Shown one piece after another: positions 48,530 to 58,300 of a stretch of 64,000 nucleotides of DNA. The notes below the pieces were generated by a model. The model saw nothing but the letters and a program-made list of their open reading frames with translations, was not told the DNA's origin and did not search any database. The first letter of the stretch is position 1. Each line of letters begins with the position of its first letter. Made by a program: the position numbers and the translations under genes. This DNA is from G964020105 sp964020105 (GTDB lineage: Bacteria > Pseudomonadota > Alphaproteobacteria > WRAU01 > Hepatincolaceae): NCBI GenBank assembly GCA_964020105.1, contig OZ026535.1:1116001-1180000 (forward strand), in the 5' to 3' direction.

Positions 48530-48776
48530 CAACAATAGATTAAACATGGGCTAGCAAAATGTAATAGTCTTTAATAGTTCTTTAATAGCTCTTTAATAGT
48601 AGTAACCTGTGGATATGTGGATAAATACTTAATTTAACTCTAAAAACCCTCTTATCTATTACTTTTCTAGTAGAAAAAATATACTAAATGTCTTAAAAGT
48701 CTTATCACATCTCTTATCTATTCTTGCATCAATCAAAAAAATCCCTATAATCTAAAAGTAAAATTAAAACTTAAAC
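48530..48776. repeat. 247-bp direct repeat, copy 1, with paired DnaA boxes
   Basis: Identical by eye to 48879-49125 (349-bp period). It contains three CTTTAATAG repeats (about 48568-48599), then the DnaA-box pair TGTGGATAT (48608-48616) and TGTGGATAA (48616-48624), sharing one base. A more diverged version of part of the unit occurs at 48427-48520 (TACTTAATTTAATCC, CACTAGAAAAAACATT), so the unit has been copied more than once. Confidence 0.85.
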
Positions 48777-48781
48777 CATAA

Positions 48782-48876
48782 TACGTAAATTAACCCCCCC
48801 CTTATACGCACATTAACCCCCCCTTATACGCACATTAACCCTCCCTTATACGCACATTAACCCTCCCTTTATACCA
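48782..48876. repeat. Tandem 22-bp iteron-like repeats with variable C runs
   Basis: Between the two long repeat copies there are three near-perfect units beginning TTATACGCACATTAACCC, with variable C runs (CCCC CCCC, then CCCCCCC, then CTCCC), plus degenerate units at both ends (TACGTAAATTAACCC and the earlier TTTACGCACATTAGCC at 48500). Regular short repeats beside DnaA boxes resemble replication iterons. Confidence 0.75.
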
Positions 48877-48878
48877 TT

Positions 48879-49125
48879 CAACAATAGATTAAACATGGGC
48901 TAGCAAAATGTAATAGTCTTTAATAGTTCTTTAATAGCTCTTTAATAGTAGTAACCTGTGGATATGTGGATAAATACTTAATTTAACTCTAAAAACCCTC
49001 TTATCTATTACTTTTCTAGTAGAAAAAATATACTAAATGTCTTAAAAGTCTTATCACATCTCTTATCTATTCTTGCATCAATCAAAAAAATCCCTATAAT
49101 CTAAAAGTAAAATTAAAACTTAAAC
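48879..49125. repeat. 247-bp direct repeat, copy 2, with paired DnaA boxes
   Basis: Second copy. DnaA-box pair at 48957-48965 and 48965-48973. It ends 22 bp before the start codon of the HTH gene, so the array is also the promoter region of that gene. Confidence 0.85.
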
Positions 49126-49147
49126 TTAAACCCTAATAGAATTGATA

Positions 49148-49681
49148 ATGTCTACAAAATATTTTGATACAAAAGAAGAAGAAGAAGCTTTTTTCATTAG
49201 GTTGGAAAAAATAAGAAAAAAATACTTTCAAGATTCAAATACTCTTATGACTAAAACACTAGGTATTGCTAGATCTTGTGGTGGTCGTTGGTCTAGGAGA
49301 GAAAACTACCCTTCTTTAGATATTCTTGCTAGGATTTCTAAAGCTACAGGACTTAATCTTGATGAAATCATTTTTGGCGAAAATAAAGATAAAAAAGATA
49401 ATGTTAAAAAAATGTCTAATAAAAACATATCTTTTACAAAAGAAGAACGTGAAAACCTATTTTCTAGATTACTAGAAATCAAAAAAATATACTTTCAAGA
49501 TTTACAAATTGTAATGAAAGAAAAACTAAAACTAGGAAGTATGGTTTGGCTTAAAAAAAAATACTTACCAGCAGTTAAAACCCTTATGAAAATATCTAAA
49601 GTTACAGGGCTATCTGTCGATTATATTGTTTTTGGTGAAGAAAAAACACAACTAGAAGAGGAAAATAATATCCTCCTCTAG
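49148..49681 (+). CDS. DNA-binding protein with two tandem Cro/CI-type HTH domains
   Basis: About 177 residues. Two halves are clear internal duplicates: residues about 12-77 (FFIRLEKIRKKYFQDSNTLM...SKATGLNLDEIIFGE) and about 105-165 (LFSRLLEIKKIYFQDLQIVM...SKVTGLSVDYIVFGE). Each has the shape of a Cro/CI-like HTH domain ending in I-S-K-x-T-G-L-x-x-D-x-I-x-F-G-E. A single chain with two domains could bind a dyad-symmetric or repeated operator without dimerising, and the 247-bp repeat with DnaA boxes directly upstream is the obvious target. I chose the ATG at 49148; a TTG at 49142 is in frame and no strong ribosome site is visible. Repressor, replication initiator or partition regulator are all possible; I cannot choose. 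Confidence 0.7.
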   Translation: MSTKYFDTKEEEEAFFIRLEKIRKKYFQDSNTLMTKTLGIARSCGGRWSRRENYPSLDILARISKATGLNLDEIIFGENKDKKDNVKKMSNKNISFTKEERENLFSRLLEIKKIYFQDLQIVMKEKLKLGSMVWLKKKYLPAVKTLMKISKVTGLSVDYIVFGEEKTQLEEENNILL

Positions 49682-49703
49682 TTAAATCAGTTGCCTAATT
49701 ATC

Positions 49704-50128
49704 TTATGAACGTACATAATCTTCAGTATAATCTTGTTCATAATTTTGTTCTGATACTCTATCAGTTTTTCTGCTTATTACTTTAAATTCGCTGGAATTA
49801 TGTACATTTAAACTTAATCCATAATCACTATTGGCTTTTGCACAACCGTCAATATTTATTTTATCCCCTTTTTTCAAGTTTGTTAATTCTTCAAATAATT
49901 GGGTTTTCTCAGATGCTATGACATTTATCCATTGGCTCTCCTTCTTATCATCTTTATATACATGCGTTATCGCTATGGGTAACGTTACAAACTTACCATT
50001 CTCACCCTCCTTAACTTGAGCGTCTCTTCCTAAATAAGCGTTCTTTATATTGGTAATATTGAACTTAGGTTGTTATAGAATTTTTGTTTGATATCATCAT
50101 CAACTTTGTTTTCAATTTCATTAGCCAT
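49704..50128 (-). pseudogene. Single-stranded DNA-binding protein-like gene with a frameshift
   Basis: On the minus strand an ATG (50126-50128) with GGAG upstream begins MANEIENKVDDDIKQKF...YNN. The frame then fails, and the sequence continues in another frame from about 50066: NITNIKNAYLGRDAQVKEGE, NGKFVTLPIAITHVY, SQWINVIASEKTQLFEEL, LKKGDKINIDGCAKAN, ending at TAA 49704-49706. The strand order V-T-L-P-I-A...S-x-W-I-N-V-I...L-K-K-G-D-x-I-x-I-x-G matches the OB fold of SSB-type proteins. One base added or lost near 50061-50070 would restore a continuous reading frame of about 140 residues. SSB-like genes of this size accompany plasmids and phages. Inference from pattern only. Confidence 0.6.
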
Positions 50129-50192
50129 AGAATTCTCCAATTTATTGTTGAACTGTTTTATATTTTCTTTTAATCAATATTAAAGTCAATGA

Positions 50193-50452
50193 TTTTAGTT
50201 ATATGCGATAAAAGACGATCCTTTTTTTGTGCGTTTTTTATCGTAATAAATGAAAACTAAAAACCAAGCTTTCCCCTGTTTTCATTAGTCACGATTAAAG
50301 AGTCAAATTCCTAAAAACGCTATGCAGGATACGTATTTTGTATGACAAAATACACGACCGCTAAGCCTTGTTATAGTTGCTCTAGAAGCAACCCATAGAT
50401 TCAACAGAGGCCTCCTAACTTTTTTTTCGTCTTTTATCGCATATAACTAAAA
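50193..50452. mobile_element. MITE-like element with 26-bp perfect inverted ends
   Basis: Left end 50193-50218 (TTTTAGTTATATGCGATA...) and right end 50427-50452 are perfect 26-bp inverted repeats. The 260-bp interior has no gene but several hairpins: ATCGTAATAAATGAAAAC with an imperfect partner GTTTTCATTAGTCACGAT, GTATTTTGT/ACAAAATAC (3-base loop), and GTTGCT/AGCAAC. It lies about 65 bp before the SSB-like pseudogene. No target duplication is obvious. Non-autonomous transposon derivative is the likely nature; a structured RNA gene is the alternative. Confidence 0.7.
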
Positions 50453-50599
50453 CGAGATCATTTTATGCGAATCAACTCAGATTATAAATTTTATTTATTA
50501 TAATGATAAATTGAGATCCCACAATAGCTAAAGCAAGGACATTACTACTACTTTGTATATTATAACATACAAGCTTTGCTGGTTTTTTGTTACTGAGAG

Positions 50600-50850
50600 C
50601 TATTGCTGTTCACTTCACAAGCTAACTGGATATATGTTTCCTGCCCTTCAAATATTTATTGCTCCCACAACATCTGCATGGTTTGTATAACCGCAATATA
50701 TATAAACAAAAATCACTTTGACTTACTCTGTTCTCTTTAGAAATATATCCGCATTCTACGCAGCTTATTCTGGTGTCTTTAATTTTTGCCCATTTAATGC
50801 TTTATTATATACAAAACGAAGGCATCCCAAAGATTGGTTTAGTTTTTGTT
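50600..50850 (-). pseudogene. Shrunken TnpB (IS200/IS605 OrfB) remnant
   Basis: Minus strand. Near 50836 the N-terminal TnpB motif reads SLGCLRFVYNKALNGQK, and shortly after, in another frame, the C-terminal zinc ribbon appears: RISCVECGYISKENRVSQSDF (in two pieces), then, in a third frame, CGYTNHADVVGAINI followed by stop. The roughly 300-residue catalytic middle is gone. At least one frameshift and one stop (TGA) lie in what is left. It shows that IS605-type insertion sequences have existed here and decayed. No intact TnpA or TnpB is in the window. Boundaries approximate. Confidence 0.7.
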
Positions 50851-51191
50851 GTTAAATAGAGAAAAAGTTTTAACTGTAGCTATTTTAAATGATATGAAAA
50901 TATGTGATTGCTTTCAAGCTCAGCTGGTAGAGTGTAACTGGGGAAACAGCTATGGTCTCCTTAATATTTTCTGGGAAGTTGTGAAAGGAACACCTTATTT
51001 CTGTTATTAAACAATATTATTGAACAGAAAAGCACTCCTTTATGACTGTATGCTTTTTTTTGCGCTTAATCTTTAACTGATGACTTGATCTGCTCTACTG
51101 AACGGAAGAACACTATTTAATGAAAAAAACAGATAACAACTTGCATCTTCCATCTAAATGAAGAGCCTTTACTCTGAAAGCTTGGTAAAAA
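50851..51191. other. Noncoding stretch with no recognised gene
   Basis: Spacer between the TnpB remnant and the parS-like site. It carries a piece (about 50914-50932) that reads like a tRNA D-arm (CAAGCTCAGCTGGTAGAG) without the rest of a tRNA. I see no protein gene. Confidence 0.4.
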
Positions 51192-51207
51192 TGTTTCACG
51201 GGAAACA
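51192..51207. promoter_or_regulatory. Near-consensus parS (ParB-binding) site
   Basis: TGTTTCACGGGAAACA differs from the bacterial parS consensus TGTTTCACGTGAAACA at one central position. It lies 2.2 kb from the DnaA-box repeats, as expected for an origin-proximal or plasmid partition site. No parA or parB gene is nearby in the window. Confidence 0.65.
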
Positions 51208-51810
51208 AGCTTCAAAGAGGCAGAGAGAAATAATGAGTGAAAAAAAAGATTGAATATTTATATTATAATTGTGCTTTTTTAGAATTAGTCACATCTTGGT
51301 TTTAATAAAAAATAAATCTTCACTAACTAAATATTATTATCAAGTAATTTTATCCCATTTAAAGATTGCTAAATTCCCAATAAATTTTGCTCACTACATA
51401 TTGTAAAGATACTAAGTACTAAGATAATAGAATTTGATTATTTGATAAAAGAATTACATAAATACTTTATCAAAATTTAGTAAATATAATAAATAAACTG
51501 CTTAGTATTACACTCTATTGTAAAGATATTGCTCAATTAAGAAAATCAGCAAAATAAATATGCTATAACTCTTAGCAACGTATTGGCTTCAACATTAGAA
51601 ATTTTTAATTCTGCTAATCAAAAGAAAAAATAAAATTACTTTGCTTGTTATGGAATCAAGAGATTTTTGTTAATTTATTACGATGACATGGCAATTAAGA
51701 TACGTTCTAATCTAATATCAAAGCAAGTAAGGTGGAACTAAGTACAAATTGCCAGATAATTTTACTCATTTCTGGCAAATTTTCCTATTTGATTCTTAAA
51801 AATATATGAA
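51208..51810. other. About 600-bp AT-rich spacer, with terminator-like hairpin at 51749-51778
   Basis: No gene seen. A TTGCCAGA/TCTGGCAA stem (51749-51756 with 51771-51778) around a 14-base loop lies just beyond the HlyD gene stop on the minus strand, a likely transcription end with only a weak U-run. The rest is A/T-rich with short open stretches only. Confidence 0.55.
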
Positions 51811-53073
51811 TTATGGCTCCTTAAGAGCTGAATTAAACACTTTAAGAATAGGGCTAGCTAGATAAGTCATAATAGTCCTCTCTCCAGCAACAATGTCAAC
51901 TTCTGCCACCATGCCAGGATAAATAGGCTTACCCCCACCAAATCCCTTAACATTGGACTCAACCTTAACTAAATAATAAGGAGCCCTGGTTCCCTCATCC
52001 AAAAAAGTATCAGCACTAATATCAGATATAATACCTGTAAGATGACCATGAATACTAACGTCATAGGCTGTCACCTTAATATTTGCTAATTGCCCTGGCC
52101 AAAGTCTTGCCCTATCCTGTGGTTGTATCCTTGCCTCTATTAATAAAACCTCATTTGATGGTATAACCTCTGCAACAGTATCACCAGGCTTAATAATACC
52201 ACCTACAGTGTTATAATAAAGTGATTTAACTACACCATCAACTGGCGAAAGTATATCTGTCCTTAATACCCTATCTGTATTAGCACTTATCTGCTCTTTT
52301 AATTTTTCAATTACTACTAACACATTTGATAAGTCAGTTTGTATTTCTACCAAAAATTTAGTTTTTGCTTCCTCAACCCTTGACTGAAATTCTTCAATTG
52401 CTTTTTCATTAGTTAACATTCTGTTCTGTGTGCCATCCAATTCTGTTAACAGATTTTGTGCTTTAAGCTTAGAATCGATCAATTCTTTTTGTGATCCAGC
52501 ACCATTGGTAACTAATCGTTCCAAAATTTTTTGTTGTTCTTTAGCAAAATCATACTGTATCGTTAAGTTCCTTATTCTTGCTCTATCTTCCTGTAACTGC
52601 AACCTTTTTTGGTCTACTTGCTGATCAAGAACTCGTATGCTATTTTTATAATTCGATTTTCTTTGTAAAAATAATTTTTTCTCATTATCTATAATATTGG
52701 GAAATCTTTCTACTATTTGTGAAGGAAACTGTATATCTTCTGAGCCACTAAGCTCTGCCCTTAGTCTTGCCTCTGAAGCTAATTTAGAATTTAATTCAAT
52801 ATGTAATTCACTTAAATTAGAAATAGCAAATTCATTTCTAATTTTATAAATAACCTGCCCTTCTCTAATTTGAGCCCCCTCCCTAACTAAAATTTCTGAT
52901 ACAATCCCTCCCTCTAAATGCTGGACACGCTTAACTTGCCCCGAGGGAACTATTTTACCATAACCCCTAACAAACTCACCTATCTCCATTAAAGATGCCC
53001 AAACAAAAAATACCACTACCAACAAAAATATTGGAAATGCAACTAACTGATAATGAAACTTACTGATATTCAT
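51811..53073 (-). CDS. HlyD-type membrane fusion protein of a type I secretion system
   Basis: 420 residues. One N-terminal membrane helix (about 14-30, FPIFLLVVVFFVWASL), then the lipoyl half-motif VQHLEGGIVSEILVREGAQIREGQVIYKI, a long coiled-coil hairpin (about 120-260), and the second lipoyl half with DILSPVDGVVKSLYYNTVGGIIKPGDTVAEVIP, ending in the beta-barrel segment. HlyD-family proteins join the inner-membrane ABC exporter to TolC and span the periplasm. It is the last gene of the minus-strand operon, 12 bp after the ABC gene. Its TolC-like partner is not in this window. Confidence 0.92.
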   Translation of the reverse strand: MNISKFHYQLVAFPIFLLVVVFFVWASLMEIGEFVRGYGKIVPSGQVKRVQHLEGGIVSEILVREGAQIREGQVIYKIRNEFAISNLSELHIELNSKLASEARLRAELSGSEDIQFPSQIVERFPNIIDNEKKLFLQRKSNYKNSIRVLDQQVDQKRLQLQEDRARIRNLTIQYDFAKEQQKILERLVTNGAGSQKELIDSKLKAQNLLTELDGTQNRMLTNEKAIEEFQSRVEEAKTKFLVEIQTDLSNVLVVIEKLKEQISANTDRVLRTDILSPVDGVVKSLYYNTVGGIIKPGDTVAEVIPSNEVLLIEARIQPQDRARLWPGQLANIKVTAYDVSIHGHLTGIISDISADTFLDEGTRAPYYLVKVESNVKGFGGGKPIYPGMVAEVDIVAGERTIMTYLASPILKVFNSALKEP

Positions 53074-53085
53074 ACTAATACCTTT

Positions 53086-55254
53086 TTATATTTTGTTTTT
53101 ATTACTATTACTTAATAATTCTAAAACTTTCTCTTTGGTGTCATCGACTACTATAGTAGAATTATCTAGTAATATAACTCTATCAACTAAGCTTAGCTGA
53201 GATGGTTTATGTGTAACTAATATAAATGTCTTATCTTTTATATATTTTTTTGTATTTTCCATGAAAGTTGCCTCTAACCCAGTATCCATACCATTTGTTG
53301 GCTCATCCATTATAATTATAGGGGGATTATTAATAATTGCTCTAGCTAAAGCAATTATTTGTTGCTGCCCTCCAGAAAGATTTTTACCCTGCTCCTGGAT
53401 AACCATGTCATCTCCCCTATGAGATAACTTCGTCACTAAATCAACACCCGCCATATCACAAGCTTGTCTATATCTTTCCTCTGAGATAGACGTGTTATTC
53501 ATTAAAATATTTTCCCTCAATGTTCCTTGGAAAAAATATGACTTCTGTGGCATAAACCCTATGTTAGCTCGCAATTCCGCAATGTGAATATGATTAATAT
53601 CTATATCATCAATCAAAATTTGTCCATTATTGTGAAAATCTAACCCTAAAAGTAATCTTGTTATTGTGCTTTTACCAGCACCTGTTTTCCCTATAATAGC
53701 AACCTTATTGCCTGGACTAATATGCATATTGCATTTGTTTAAAATAGGACTTTGTAAGCCTGGATAAAAAAATGTCACATCTTTAAAAACAATATCTCCC
53801 TTAAATGGTCCTTTTTTACCATTACTTTCTGTATCTCCCTCCATTGGCGAATTAACAATCTTTTCAAGATGTTTTAGTGTATTCTGTATTGATTTATATC
53901 TCACAATCATACCAGAAAATCCAATTACAGTAGTCATTATTCTAGATGATATTGTACTAACTGCAATTAATCCACCTGTAGTCATTACATTGGAACTAAT
54001 CTCAAAAACTCCGACTATCATCACAATAATAGTTACAATATTCATAACAGTCATCGAAAAATTAGTCGCAACACTTGCCCAAAAATTATAGAGAAAATTA
54101 CTTCTGTACGTTTTATCAAGAACTCTATTCCATCTACTTAAAACTTTTCCTACTCCATTAAAAGTTTTTATGCTCTCACCTCCAGAAATAACCTCAACCA
54201 TCATACCAGCTCTACTATGCTCTTCTCCCATCATCTTATGATAAGAGTTTTGCATTGGCACCTGTAGCAATATATTAATTATAAAAATCACTATACTTGC
54301 TATAAAAGGCACTAGCGCCACCAATGGCGATATAAATAAAAGTATTAGAAAAAATAAAGTTAGAAATGGTAAATCTATCAAGGTTGGAATGAATCTAGAA
54401 AAATAAAACTCCCTAACCATTGATAATTCTTTGAAAAGAGCAGTCTTTGCCCCATTACTAATATTTATTCCAGGTGCTTTCGCTGAAAGTAATTTATTTA
54501 ATAAAACTTGATCAACCTCATTGCCTATATTAAAAGAAATATAATCTGTTAAGTATCCTTTAATTAACTTAAATACAAAATCAAATAAGTACACTATAAT
54601 CATACCTATAGACAGCACAAATAAAGTAGGAATAGCATAATTTGGGATAACTCTATCATAAACATTCATCGTATAAAAAGGCGCAATCAAAGCAAATAAA
54701 TTTATAAAGAAAGTCATAACTAAAATTTCAATAAAAATAGGTCTGAAATTCTTAATTGAACTAAATAAAAAACTAGTTTTCCTAATAAATGTAGAGACAC
54801 TAAGATCTTCTTCGGAAAAAAATAATGCGTACCCTATATAGTCCTCTGAAAGCTTGCCAGAATCATAATCTTCCTCTTCCCTGGTAGAAGGATTAAAGGC
54901 CTTCTTATCACCAAGAAATAAATAATAACTACTGGATTTTAATAATAAAATACAAGGACCAGTTTTTATATCAAAAATATTAACTCTTCGTAACTCAACC
55001 GTGAGACCAATTTTTTTAGCAATAGCAATAAGTTCTTTTGATGAGATGACATCATCTTTAATAATAGCATCAGAATATAATACTTCCTGAGATATTACTT
55101 TATCTAAAGCTAGCAAAGCCCTCTCAAAACATATCTTTAAGCCTTTTTTATTACCAAGCAAAGGATCCTCTCCCTCTGTACCACTAACTGCTTGATCACT
55201 ACTAGCCAACATCCCATCAGCATCAGAAACATCTTCTACTTTCTTCAACCCCAA
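53086..55254 (-). CDS. Type I secretion ABC exporter with C39-like (non-peptidase) N-terminus
   Basis: 722 residues. N-terminal domain of about 130 residues (about 35-165: LKICFERALLALDKVISQEVLYSDAII...GPCILLLKSSSYYLFLGDKKAF) resembles a C39 peptidase-like fold without the catalytic Cys, as in HlyB/LapB-type exporters where it docks RTX substrates. Six membrane helices follow (about 180-440), then the ATPase with Walker A GKTGAGKST, signature LSGGQQQ, Walker B IIIMDEP and H-loop LVTHKPSQL. These features place it with exporters of large unprocessed RTX proteins. Upstream genes on the same strand encode the coiled-coil protein and a third RTX-like giant, which are the expected cargo or accessory proteins. 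Confidence 0.92.
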   Translation of the reverse strand: MGLKKVEDVSDADGMLASSDQAVSGTEGEDPLLGNKKGLKICFERALLALDKVISQEVLYSDAIIKDDVISSKELIAIAKKIGLTVELRRVNIFDIKTGPCILLLKSSSYYLFLGDKKAFNPSTREEEDYDSGKLSEDYIGYALFFSEEDLSVSTFIRKTSFLFSSIKNFRPIFIEILVMTFFINLFALIAPFYTMNVYDRVIPNYAIPTLFVLSIGMIIVYLFDFVFKLIKGYLTDYISFNIGNEVDQVLLNKLLSAKAPGINISNGAKTALFKELSMVREFYFSRFIPTLIDLPFLTLFFLILLFISPLVALVPFIASIVIFIINILLQVPMQNSYHKMMGEEHSRAGMMVEVISGGESIKTFNGVGKVLSRWNRVLDKTYRSNFLYNFWASVATNFSMTVMNIVTIIVMIVGVFEISSNVMTTGGLIAVSTISSRIMTTVIGFSGMIVRYKSIQNTLKHLEKIVNSPMEGDTESNGKKGPFKGDIVFKDVTFFYPGLQSPILNKCNMHISPGNKVAIIGKTGAGKSTITRLLLGLDFHNNGQILIDDIDINHIHIAELRANIGFMPQKSYFFQGTLRENILMNNTSISEERYRQACDMAGVDLVTKLSHRGDDMVIQEQGKNLSGGQQQIIALARAIINNPPIIIMDEPTNGMDTGLEATFMENTKKYIKDKTFILVTHKPSQLSLVDRVILLDNSTIVVDDTKEKVLELLSNSNKNKI

Positions 55255-55306
55255 CTCTCCTATAATTTTAATATAAATATAAAAACAATCTATAAACTAC
55301 TTATAT

Positions 55307-58300
55307 TTAATCTTCACTGATTTTTTTTGCTATCTCTTTGCTAAGATACTCCATGTTACCATGTAAATCTGGTTTTTTAAAATCCCTATTAGCACCAGAA
55401 GATACCACCACATCAAGCGCTTTAGTGAATCTCTTTTGAGATTTATTCCTAATACCAGCAAAAGTCTCAGAGGCTTCTTTTTTTATCTTCAAAGAATTAA
55501 GATTACCAAATTCTTTTATATTACTATCTAATCTCTCAATTTTATTGACAAAATCCATAAAGTTTTTTGAATAATCATCAAAAAATACTTCTTGTAATTT
55601 CATCAAATTATCCAACCTAATAACTAAGGACTCCACATTATCTTTAGTGATAATACCTGAGGACATGCTACTTATATTGTGATTAAACATATTAATATCA
55701 GCCATAATACTAGACAACTGCTTATCTTTATCACTCATAAAAGATGTAAAATTATCTTTTATACTTTTATCTATATTGTTTGCAGAGCCTAAAAGGAAAT
55801 TCATATCATTATTAAGCTTACCTACCATATTTTTTATCATACTATTATCTGAAGATAAATCTGCTAACACTTGTATAATGTTATCTAAAGTGTTTGTTGT
55901 ATTAATTTCTCCAATCTTTGATAAAACATCAGCAACACTCTCCTCAACTTCTCTAAGAGTTTTTACAGCTTCATCAACTCCCTGAGCAATATCCACAGAC
56001 TTTCCTTCCAAATTATTTATTTTATAACTCATAGAAGAAAGCTCTTCGTGTAATTTTAATAAATTATCATTTGATGTTTTAATTTTTTCATTCAGCGAAT
56101 TACCAACAATTTCATTGGCATTTCTTAATTTATTTATATTTCCCGTAACATCTTCAGTAGTTGACATAACGCTAGTAAGTTTACTTTCAACAGTAGTGAG
56201 TGTTTTATCATTATTTTCAATCGCCCTCAGTAATTGATCATCTTTCAATGCCGATTGACTAGCTTTTTCAACCATATCACTAGTTTTTTGTAAGTTTAAT
56301 GCCAGATTATCTTTGGTATCTGAAACATTGTTTTTAATCTCTTGTACACTATCATCAACTTTTCCTTGAGATTCAAGCATTTTTTCAGCTTTTAGTACCA
56401 ATACTTCTAAATTGATTCTTGATTTATCATTAATATCAAATAGATTTTCTATGGTTTGAGCCACGTCATCAACATCTGACTTAAGTTGTACAGTCAAGCC
56501 AACTAAATCGTCATGCCTATCCTTATTGCTACCAATAAACTTAGCTATCTGATCACTATTTTCATCTAATTTTTCTTTTAAGTCTCTGAAATATGTGGCC
56601 TTATCCTTAGAATCATTAAGATAAACACCTATTTCAGATAAAAGTTTTTGTCCATAATTCTTAGCAGTTTTTTGTATTTCTAACAAACTATTAGTTACAA
56701 TAACGTCGAGCTTTTTAAAGTATGATATGGTTTCATGTTGTAATGTGCTCATATTGGTTAGATTATCAAATAAATTTCTTAAGCCATACTTAATTTCATC
56801 ATTGTTTTCCGAGTTATTTACTAAAGAACGTAGTGATTCTATTTTTTCATGCAAAAAAGACAACTCTTCAACTAAAGACTTGTTTTCCAGTTTCGAAGAA
56901 CTTAAAATATCTTCTTTCAGTGAGTTCATAAAACTTTCAGATTTTTCAGAGAGCATCAAAGTTTGATGCTTAAATGTATCCTGATTGTTTTGCATCATTC
57001 TTAAAAGATTTTCATTATCTGATTTTAATTTAGATAAACTCTCTTCTATCTCTTTTTTATAATTCAATCCAGCATCATTACTTCTAATCATATTTTCAAT
57101 TTTTGCTACAACATTTGAAAGTGCATCAACCTTGCTTAGTATCTTTGTATCCTCAGCACTATCAGATATTATTTTTGTACTACTGGCTAAAGAATTAGCC
57201 ATATCTTTAACATATCTATCCTCCAAGCCAGATCTAGCGCTAAGTTTCAATATCAATTGCTCTTCTTTTTCTAAAGATCTTCTTAAAGAATCAATTTCTT
57301 CTTTAATAAGAGTTTGTCTGTCAATATACTTATCCCTAAGAGTATGATTCTTTATTTCACTTCCTATTTTCTCAATTATTTTAGCACTTTCATTTTGCAT
57401 GGAAACTAGATTTTCAGTATTTTTAAGAATCTTCTCTTCTTTCTCAATGGATTTTAATTGCTCCACCTCTCCTCTCCTGAAGGAAAAATTTTGATCAGCA
57501 ACCTTAAAATTATTCTTATCTTCATTAATTAAATCTGAAGCCAGCTTATATTTTAAGATATCCGTTATTGTATTCTCAGTATCACTCTTTTTTACTTTAT
57601 TGATATCCATATTATTAGTATATTCTTGTTCTTTTTTCTCTAATGAAGCTGAAAGTTTTAAAAAATCTTGCTGTAATTTTTCTATCATTCCAAGCTTGTT
57701 AATAACCTCATCAGAATTAATTGTTTTTAAATTATGAATGCTATCTTTTAGTTCTGCCAACTGCTTAGATAATATAGCAACCTCATTTGTATTGGCAGAG
57801 TTGACTTTAGTTTTTTCAATAACCTCATCAGAATTAATTGTTTTTAAATTATGAATGCTATCTTTTAGTTCTGCCAACTGCTTAGATAATATAGCAACCT
57901 CATTTGTATTGGCAGAGTTGACTTTAGTTTTTTCAATAACCTCATCAAATTTTGTTTTCAAATCATCTTGAAATTTATTTAAAATGCGAGATAAAGTGCT
58001 ATTATCAATTTTATTTTCTAACCCATCTGTCTGTTTAGTAATAGTAGATAAACCATCAGCTTTAGGGGGATGAAAAAACTCTTTAGGAGAAGCGCCGCTA
58101 GATAAGTTATTTTCTAAACGATCAAGTGTTTTTAATAAATTTATATTTCTTTCTTCATCTATCTTCAAATGCAAGCCCTCTACCCTTGCATTACTCAACC
58201 CGTCTACTTTTTTTGATAAATCAATCAATCTTGCCTCAATAAGCTCCATATCAGAAGATTTAGTCGCAATTATCTTATCATTATTAAGACCAACATTAAG

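Noticed and set aside
48782..48876. CRISPR array
   Set aside because: The repeats are contiguous with no spacers, only about 22 bp, and no cas genes are present.
50555..50575. dif-like palindrome (TTGTATATTATAACATACAA)
   Set aside because: It matches the central TGTATATTAT of dif but not the XerC and XerD arms, and is close to a simple palindrome.
50914..50932. tRNA-like D-arm (CAAGCTCAGCTGGTAGAG)
   Set aside because: Only the D-arm pattern is present. No anticodon stem, no T-loop GTTCGA and no acceptor pairing can be formed, so it is not a tRNA gene; at most a chance match or fragment.
57701..57934. Common origin of the 117-bp repeat here and the 117-bp intergenic repeat at 28381
   Set aside because: Only the period length is shared; the sequences are unrelated by eye.
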